Shown in pieces: positions 7,657-12,294 of a stretch of 12,294 bases of DNA. The translations under genes and the position numbers were made by a program. How positions within the stretch are numbered: the first letter of the stretch is position 1; every line of letters begins with the position of its first letter. Source of the stretch: Bacteroidales bacterium (GTDB lineage Bacteria; Bacteroidota; Bacteroidia; Bacteroidales; VadinHA17); NCBI GenBank assembly GCA_003157055.1, contig PMIG01000398.1, positions 2,232 to 14,525 on the forward strand, given 5' to 3'. Under the pieces are notes generated by a model. That model searched no databases. It had not been told where the DNA came from and saw nothing but the letters and a program-made list of their open reading frames with translations.

Positions 7657-10632
7657 TCATTTAAATGACCGGGGATTAAGTTTATCCAGTCTGAAAACAA
7701 ATCGAATCCTGTTTTTAAATGATCCGGTTATAGCATCGATATTTTTAGAAACCAGAAAAGGGAAATAGACTTCGAAAAAGTTCCAGAAGCCTGCCTTTAA
7801 ACCCGCTTCGAAAAAAAGTGGTGATTTATTATTTGTATCAGACCCATGATCGTTCAGTAATAAGTTTATAAAGGGTTTCACAGGGATCCATGAGACTTTC
7901 CCCGGCAGGCTGCTGCTCAGCGTAAGAGAACAAACCCAGCGACTATATCCAAGACTATCATTGACAGGAGTAACCAGTCCTCCTTCAGACAGGGTCATTT
8001 GTCTTGACCAGAAAGTTTTCGGAAACTCAGTGAACCGATCGGGGTATAATCCCTGGTATAGATATTGTTCACGACCGCTCCTTCCGCTGGCGGAAAAGGC
8101 ATAAAACGGACATGATGGGTCATATTTCAGCATTGTTCCTGTAAACATTCGTATTTCCAGTCCGTTTTTTGTGCCGTAGTAGCTATATTTAGCGTTGAGA
8201 TCCAGCGAAACTTTCTGAAACGACCTGCCTGATTCAAAAGAAATTGCCATGTTGAATGGATTGATTATTCCAGTCCTTTCCATCATGTAACCAAACTGCA
8301 GATACGAACTCAATTTTGCTTTTTCGAGAAGTTCAATCTGCTGTAAGTCGGATGCGGCAATAAAATATCCAAAAGCCTTTTGAATTACGGGATTAATAAT
8401 TTTATCAGGTCTGAAATAAACATCTAAGCCTATTTTAGCATTCTGATAGTCATGATTTCCAGGTGAACCAAATTGAGCTCCTTCCAGTGAAAATGAAGCA
8501 AGCCTGATGAAAGTGTCATAAGGAATTTTGTTGAATAAAACATTTCCGTAACCGGTAAGTCCATGATTACGGAAGCTATAGAAAGGAATAACAAAATATT
8601 CTACTGGCTTGGGTATGAGTATCCCATTATGTAAAGCCACACCGGACATAAGTCCATCTGCTCTGTTCCAGTCAAAAGCAGGAAAATATATCAAAGAGCG
8701 CTTATCCGGATCCTCAATAGTATATAATAACTGAAACTGTACTGGATCAGCTTTGCGGAAGATGCCCGATGTCCGGATGTTGTTATTGAGCCTGTACATC
8801 TCAGTCATCTTGTGTCCGGGATCGATTTTAATTTCAGAATAATTCTCCTGTTGCAGGCTGATCCATTTACTGCCTTCAAAGCCATCTTCCCATTTTTTTG
8901 AAATGATCGAATCGCCTTTAATTACTGCTATCAATAATGGTGCTTTCAGCTGGCCCGAGTTTTTTATGAGAAGCTGCTGGTTCACCAGGCGAACGATCTT
9001 GTAATCGAGCCGTTTGGTTGTACCCAGAAAATCATCAAAAAACCACGAGAGATCTTTCCCTGTATGTGATTCAAATACCGCCCTTAAATCTTCCGGCTGT
9101 GGATGCTTGTTTTTCCACGTATGGTAGTAGTCATGCATGATGGAATCAAAGAGAGAATCTGAAAGAAAGGCCCTCAGATAATTGAACCCCTGTGCAGCTT
9201 TATTATAGATTATACTGCCATAATTCAATTCGCTGTAATCTGTAGCTGCAAGATTGACAGGTTGTTCTGAATTATTGCGGGCTGGAACAAGCCATTCGAT
9301 CTCCTGGATCCTCTGTACCGGCATTTCTTCAATCTGAAAAAACTTTGCAAGGTTCCTGTTCTTGATATCGACCTCCCAAAGTTTTTTCCCCGGATATCTT
9401 TCATCCATATATCTTGTTTCATAAGCACTTACTATGCTTTCATCCATAAAAGGGAATCTTCGTTCGTTGGATCCGATTGCGCTGTAAAACCAGTTGTGAC
9501 AAATTTCATGGGCTAATACTTCATCGAGCAGGTAAGGATCTTTAACTAAGCCTATTACTGTAAGCCCCGGATATTCCATACCAGATCCTGAATTAAGCGC
9601 ACTCTGGACTGCTGTAAAAGTATTGTACGGGTAGTCCCCTATCCACGCTGAAAAATATCGGATAGCATTATTTATGTATGATATGGAATTCATCCAGAGT
9701 TGTGCCTCCTGATACGTGAACATAGCCAATACGGTTATTTCCCTGCCGGAGTCAGGAAGTTTAGCTTTGCCTTTTAGTACATGGAATCTCTTGTCGGCAA
9801 ACCATGCGAAATCATGAACCTGATTCTCTGTGTATCTTAAAGTCTTCATCTGACTTGATGATTCCGGAAAACCTGCTCCACCAAAGTCCTTTGTTTTCAT
9901 CCATGAAGTATCTGCTGATATTATTTCAAGCCGTTTCTTTTCTTCTTCATCCTGTAGCTCACCTGTTGCGCCTACTATGTAATTGGAAGGCAGAGTAATA
10001 CTTACATCAAAATTGCCATATTCCGAATAGAACTCTGCCTGATCGAGGTACGGCATCTGATGCCAGCCTGATCTGTCATAAACTGCTGGTTTCGGATACC
10101 ACTGGGATATCTGGTATGATTCCCCGATATGCCCTAGTCGTGAAGTAACGCCTTTTGGTATCTTGACATGAAAGGGAGTAGTTATTTTTATTTTGTCGCC
10201 AGGCTTCAAAGGGTTATTAAGCATGATTTTGCAGATATCCGTGTATCCGGGCAACAGGTTCCATTGGACAGGATGATCTGCAGCTTCAAAGTCCAGAGAA
10301 TCAATAAAACCTCTTAATTCCTGATCATTGAACAATTTTTCTTTCCCATTCGTTCTGATGATCTCTTTTGCTAATTCGGTTTTATTATTAGAATATGCAT
10401 TCGGCCAGAGATGAAAATATAAAAATCCAAGAGTGTCAGGCGAGTTGTTAATGTAATCGACAGACTCGAATCCATTCAACTCGTGCTTCCTGTCATTAAG
10501 AGTCACATTAATTTTATAGTTTACCTGCTGCTGAAAATACTCCTGAGATGACACCTTCAGAAAAGGACAGAATATTCCAAAACTAAGGAGCACATAATAC
10601 CTGAAAACATATTTTAAAAGGGGTTTTTGCAT
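7657..10632 (-). CDS. Secreted M1-family metallopeptidase with barrel-like C-terminus
   Basis: A 991-residue protein. ATG 10632 was preferred because it directly precedes a signal peptide (residues 1-30, cleavage near VSSQ); a TTG at 10704 would add 24 polar residues. The N-terminal half is a gluzincin M1 aminopeptidase: an N-terminal beta-domain (about 35-270), the substrate-binding motif GMEYP (351-355, in place of GAMEN), zinc site HEICHNWF (375-382; His375 and His379) with Glu398 exactly 18 residues after the second His, general base Glu376, and Tyr476 in IIYNKAA as the expected transition-state tyrosine. The catalytic residues look complete. From about residue 640 to the end (IRFVFRLDKLNPRSFK) the sequence alternates aromatic and polar residues, as in an outer-membrane beta-barrel. 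It is convergent with the Omp85-like gene. Likely role: cleavage of peptides at the envelope or cell surface. Confidence 0.9.
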   Translation of the reverse strand: MQKPLLKYVFRYYVLLSFGIFCPFLKVSSQEYFQQQVNYKINVTLNDRKHELNGFESVDYINNSPDTLGFLYFHLWPNAYSNNKTELAKEIIRTNGKEKLFNDQELRGFIDSLDFEAADHPVQWNLLPGYTDICKIMLNNPLKPGDKIKITTPFHVKIPKGVTSRLGHIGESYQISQWYPKPAVYDRSGWHQMPYLDQAEFYSEYGNFDVSITLPSNYIVGATGELQDEEEKKRLEIISADTSWMKTKDFGGAGFPESSSQMKTLRYTENQVHDFAWFADKRFHVLKGKAKLPDSGREITVLAMFTYQEAQLWMNSISYINNAIRYFSAWIGDYPYNTFTAVQSALNSGSGMEYPGLTVIGLVKDPYLLDEVLAHEICHNWFYSAIGSNERRFPFMDESIVSAYETRYMDERYPGKKLWEVDIKNRNLAKFFQIEEMPVQRIQEIEWLVPARNNSEQPVNLAATDYSELNYGSIIYNKAAQGFNYLRAFLSDSLFDSIMHDYYHTWKNKHPQPEDLRAVFESHTGKDLSWFFDDFLGTTKRLDYKIVRLVNQQLLIKNSGQLKAPLLIAVIKGDSIISKKWEDGFEGSKWISLQQENYSEIKIDPGHKMTEMYRLNNNIRTSGIFRKADPVQFQLLYTIEDPDKRSLIYFPAFDWNRADGLMSGVALHNGILIPKPVEYFVIPFYSFRNHGLTGYGNVLFNKIPYDTFIRLASFSLEGAQFGSPGNHDYQNAKIGLDVYFRPDKIINPVIQKAFGYFIAASDLQQIELLEKAKLSSYLQFGYMMERTGIINPFNMAISFESGRSFQKVSLDLNAKYSYYGTKNGLEIRMFTGTMLKYDPSCPFYAFSASGRSGREQYLYQGLYPDRFTEFPKTFWSRQMTLSEGGLVTPVNDSLGYSRWVCSLTLSSSLPGKVSWIPVKPFINLLLNDHGSDTNNKSPLFFEAGLKAGFWNFFEVYFPFLVSKNIDAITGSFKNRIRFVFRLDKLNPRSFK

Positions 10633-10722
10633 GCCTGCCCGACCATGATTTTTATCAGTTAATAACAAATGATACGAAGATACTGCAAAAGAATGTACAG
10701 TCAAGGTCCATTAAATCAAATA

Positions 10723-10758
10723 TGTGAATCATGTAACTTATTCACGAAATTATATAAC
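10723..10758. promoter_or_regulatory. Direct-repeat operator-like element, copy B
   Basis: The left half (10723-10742) is TGTGAATCATGTAACTTATT, differing from copy A at one base of 20. The right half ends with TTATATAAC. The half-sites ATGTAAC (10731-10737) and ATATAAC (10752-10758) are again 21 bases apart. The element lies 90 bases before the peptidase start and 61 bases before the small membrane-protein start. Orientation is the same as copy A relative to the plus-strand gene. The following bases (to about 10795) contain further loose TAAC-type words (CTAAC, TTTAAC). Confidence 0.6.
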
Positions 10759-10805
10759 TTAAATCGTACCTGAACTACCTAACTTTAACTTTAATAAAGC
10801 AACAT

Positions 10806-10814
10806 AAAAGGGAG
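10806..10814 (+). promoter_or_regulatory. Shine-Dalgarno-like ribosome binding site
   Basis: AAAAGGGAG ends five bases before the ATG at 10820. Most other starts in this window have only A/T-rich leaders, as usual in Bacteroidota, so this purine-rich site is unusual and supports the start chosen for the 70-residue membrane protein. Confidence 0.5.
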
Positions 10815-10819
10815 TAATT

Positions 10820-11032
10820 ATGAGTATTAAAAGAAACATGGCAGTGATCTACATCCTTGCGATTGTGGTCATAGTAATGGCTTTTTTTCTGTTAGGTGGC
10901 GGGGAGTGGATAAAAAGTATCGCACATGGAGGCAGGACGATGAGCATGTCCAATCTGCACTGGGGCCAGATTCTGATTAGCCTGGGGCTGGGGTTCCTGC
11001 TTGGATGGATAGTTTCCAGGAGGAAATGGTGA
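10820..11032 (+). CDS. Small two-helix membrane protein
   Basis: A 70-residue protein, not recognised as a named family. It has two hydrophobic helices: residues about 8-26 (VIYILAIVVIVMAFFLLGG) and 47-64 (HWGQILISLGLGFLLGWI), joined by a short loop containing HGGRTMSMSN, and it ends with the basic tail SRRKW. The positive-inside rule suggests both ends in the cytoplasm and the loop outside. The second helix contains small-residue spacing (GLGFLLG) that could promote helix packing. It is downstream of operator-like copy B and 51 bases before a universal stress protein gene on the same strand, so a stress-linked membrane role is plausible but unproven. A Shine-Dalgarno-like sequence supports the start. 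Confidence 0.75.
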   Translation: MSIKRNMAVIYILAIVVIVMAFFLLGGGEWIKSIAHGGRTMSMSNLHWGQILISLGLGFLLGWIVSRRKW

Positions 11033-11083
11033 CGAGCTATTGGAATTCAGTCCTTATAAAGAAACATATTAGTTAATAAATAA

Positions 11084-11554
11084 ATGAAAAAAGTACTGAT
11101 TGCTCTCGATTATAATCCAACTGCACAGAAAGTGGCAGAGGTGGGTTCTTCAATGGCCAAAGCCATGAAAGCTGAAATTGTATTGCTGCATGTTATAGCA
11201 GATCCGTTGTATTATTCGTCACCGGAATATTCTCCTATAATGGGGTTTAACGGATTCATTGAAACAGGTCAATTGCAATTATATAGTGTTGATGCACTGG
11301 AAAAAGCATCTTTGCATTATCTTGATAAATCCAAACAGCATCTTGGCGACAAAACCATCCAAACACTTGTAATGCAGGGTGAATGCGCTGATTCAATATT
11401 GAAAACCGCAAAAGATCTCAATGCTGATATTATCGTTATGGGCTCTCATAGCCGTAAATGGCTTGAAAATATTGTCATGGGCAGTGTCACTGAAGAAGTG
11501 CTTCATGGCACTACTATTCCACTGCTTATTGTACCTACCAAAAACAAAAAATAA
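11084..11554 (+). CDS. Universal stress protein (UspA family)
   Basis: A single-domain 156-residue UspA-fold protein, cytoplasmic, normally a dimer. It opens with KKVLIALDYNPTAQKVAEVG (2-21), where Asp9 matches the conserved acidic residue after strand one; strand two is EIVLLHVIAD (31-40). The nucleotide-binding segment at 114-134 is ADIIVMGSHSRKWLENIVMGS. In ATP-binding members the pattern is G-2x-G-9x-G-S/T; here Gly120, Gly133 and Ser134 are present but the second Gly is Ser123, so ATP binding may be altered. VMGSVTEEVLHGTTIPLLIV closes the fold. It sits among small membrane proteins in what looks like a stress-response cluster and is probably induced with the upstream gene. The start is ATG after an A/T-rich leader without a Shine-Dalgarno sequence. 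Confidence 0.93.
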   Translation: MKKVLIALDYNPTAQKVAEVGSSMAKAMKAEIVLLHVIADPLYYSSPEYSPIMGFNGFIETGQLQLYSVDALEKASLHYLDKSKQHLGDKTIQTLVMQGECADSILKTAKDLNADIIVMGSHSRKWLENIVMGSVTEEVLHGTTIPLLIVPTKNKK

Positions 11555-11569
11555 AGCTTTCCATGTTGA

Positions 11570-11821
11570 CATGCCAGAATCATTCGGAATCTGAAAGCAC
11601 AAGGCAACCCTGAATTTGAAACTGATCTTGTTGATTTTCCTAACAACCTGGTCAGGCTAATTAAAAAGTTAATGGATTACAAAAACTACAACAAAAAGAT
11701 TAATGCAGGAAAGATACTTGTAAGGATGGGAAAACAAATAATTCCTCAGTTGCATACATTATTGCATGAATTGAGCAATTATATATATGAAAAATCTAAT
11801 TATTCCGGAATGTTGAAATGA
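11570..11821 (+). pseudogene. Start-less open frame, HEAT-repeat-like remnant
   Basis: This lies in the 344-base gap between the stress-protein and small membrane-protein genes. One frame stays open for 83 codons from just after a TGA at 11567 to a TGA at 11819, with protein-like composition: GNPEFETDLVDFPNNLVRLI, then KKLMDYKNYNKKINAGKILV and RMGKQIIPQLHTLLHEL. The amphipathic helices and the IPQL..LL segment resemble a HEAT repeat. No ATG or obvious alternative start exists near its beginning; the first in-frame ATG (11672) would give only 49 residues. The most economical reading is the 3' end of a decayed or truncated gene. A short real gene using a rare start, or chance, cannot be excluded. 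Nothing else is seen in the gap apart from the A/T-rich leader of the next gene. Confidence 0.45.
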
Positions 11822-11898
11822 AGAAATTTCTTTTAATAGTTATAAAACACTTTTAGAAATCGCACTATTTAATTTGGCTAAACTAATAAATCATTATC

Positions 11899-12084
11899 AT
11901 GCCTATTTTAACTATTTTAATCGTATTAATTGTTGCAGGTATTATTCTATATCTTGTCAATAATTACATCCCTATGGATGGTAAAATTAAGAATATCCTG
12001 AATGTCGTTGTTGTTATCATTTTAATAATATGGCTTTTAAAGATATTCGGGGTTATAACCTATTTAAAGAATATTATGGTTTGA
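11899..12084 (+). CDS. Small membrane protein, Thivi_2564-like
   Basis: A 61-residue protein with two transmembrane helices: residues about 3-20 (ILTILIVLIVAGIILYLV) and 33-53 (ILNVVVVIILIIWLLKIFGVI). Between them is NNYIPMDGKIKNILN, and IPMD.KIK.ILN is the conserved hallmark I associate with Thivi_2564-family small membrane proteins, found in Proteobacteria and Bacteroidota. The family has no established biochemical role. Here it follows a universal stress protein and another two-helix membrane protein, which fits a stress- or envelope-linked function. The leader (11822-11898) is A/T-rich with no Shine-Dalgarno sequence and no convincing Bacteroidota promoter. Confidence 0.8.
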   Translation: MPILTILIVLIVAGIILYLVNNYIPMDGKIKNILNVVVVIILIIWLLKIFGVITYLKNIMV

Positions 12085-12100
12085 AATTGAATTCTGAGCT

Positions 12101-12294
12101 ATGTATCTAAAATGTTTAAAGACAATTGAAAGCATCCATAAAACAGGAGAGGAAAAGTATGCTGATGAGAGTATAAAAAGTCTTTTCACACCTAAATCAT
12201 TTACATCAAAGAAAGAAGAAATTGAAGATGTAAAAGAAATGATTTTGAAATCCCCTGAACAATTGATCTGCGATATTCTTACTGATTTATCTGC
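12101..12294 (+). CDS. Alpha/beta-hydrolase lid-like fragment, 3' partial
   Basis: An ATG at 12101 opens a frame that runs off the window (64 codons). The preceding in-frame stop is TGA at 12095. The translated residues, including LKTIESIHKTGEEKYADESI, KSLFTPKSFTSKKEEIEDVK and EMILKSPEQLICDILTDLS, read like the helical lid of an alpha/beta hydrolase, the region that normally follows the nucleophile elbow and about 120 residues of core. That core is missing here because the upstream DNA is occupied by the small membrane-protein gene and carries no hydrolase sequence in any frame I read. The gene is therefore either an N-terminally truncated hydrolase or a different small helical protein. The similarity is from memory of the family pattern and is moderate. 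Confidence 0.5.
   Translation, partial: MYLKCLKTIESIHKTGEEKYADESIKSLFTPKSFTSKKEEIEDVKEMILKSPEQLICDILTDLS

Noticed and set aside
10633..10704. TTG at 10704 as start of the M1 peptidase
   Set aside because: It adds 24 residues before the signal peptide; ATG 10632 gives a standard export signal.
11869..11876. TTAATTTG as a -7 box for the Thivi_2564-like gene
   Set aside because: Mismatch in the conserved TA and no -33 box at suitable spacing.

Overview
The window looks like chromosomal DNA of a Bacteroidota bacterium. The evidence is moderately AT-rich sequence, start codons mostly without a Shine-Dalgarno sequence, Bacteroidota-type envelope proteins (a single-domain MCE protein with a Lys/Ala-rich tail, an Omp85-like barrel protein, and an M1 peptidase with GMEYP in place of GAMEN), and small membrane proteins next to a universal stress protein. 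No mobile element, RNA gene or CRISPR array was found. Genus or order cannot be given from this sequence.

Layout. (1) 1-2323, plus strand: the 3' part of a CheR-type methyltransferase/PAS signalling protein whose beginning lies outside the window, followed 7 bases later by a small coiled-coil/PAS protein. Neither has a kinase domain. (2) 2439-3155, minus strand: an exported L,D-transpeptidase-like cell-wall enzyme. (3) 3324-7566, plus strand: a compact four-gene block encoding an Mla-type lipid ABC permease (mlaE), its ATPase (mlaF, 4-base overlap), a membrane-anchored MCE protein (mlaD), and an outer-membrane protein with one POTRA-like domain and a beta-barrel. Together these could form an inner-to-outer-membrane lipid route without a recognisable MlaA, MlaB or MlaC. 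(4) 7657-10632, minus strand: a secreted M1-family zinc metallopeptidase with a long C-terminal extension that reads like an outer-membrane beta-barrel. (5) 10820 to the end, plus strand: a stress-type cluster with a two-helix membrane protein, a universal stress protein, a start-less reading frame resembling HEAT repeats, a Thivi_2564-like two-helix membrane protein, and a fragment that looks like the lid region of an alpha/beta hydrolase, running off the window.

Two of the intergenic regions between divergent genes (3188-3223 and 10723-10758) carry the same 36-base element: two copies of ATGTAAC or ATATAAC exactly 21 bases apart, in the same orientation. This looks like a shared operator that would link the envelope block and the stress cluster in one regulon.

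The most interesting points are this paired operator, the association of an Omp85-like barrel with the Mla/MCE transporter, the peptidase-barrel fusion, and the partial genes at the right-hand end.
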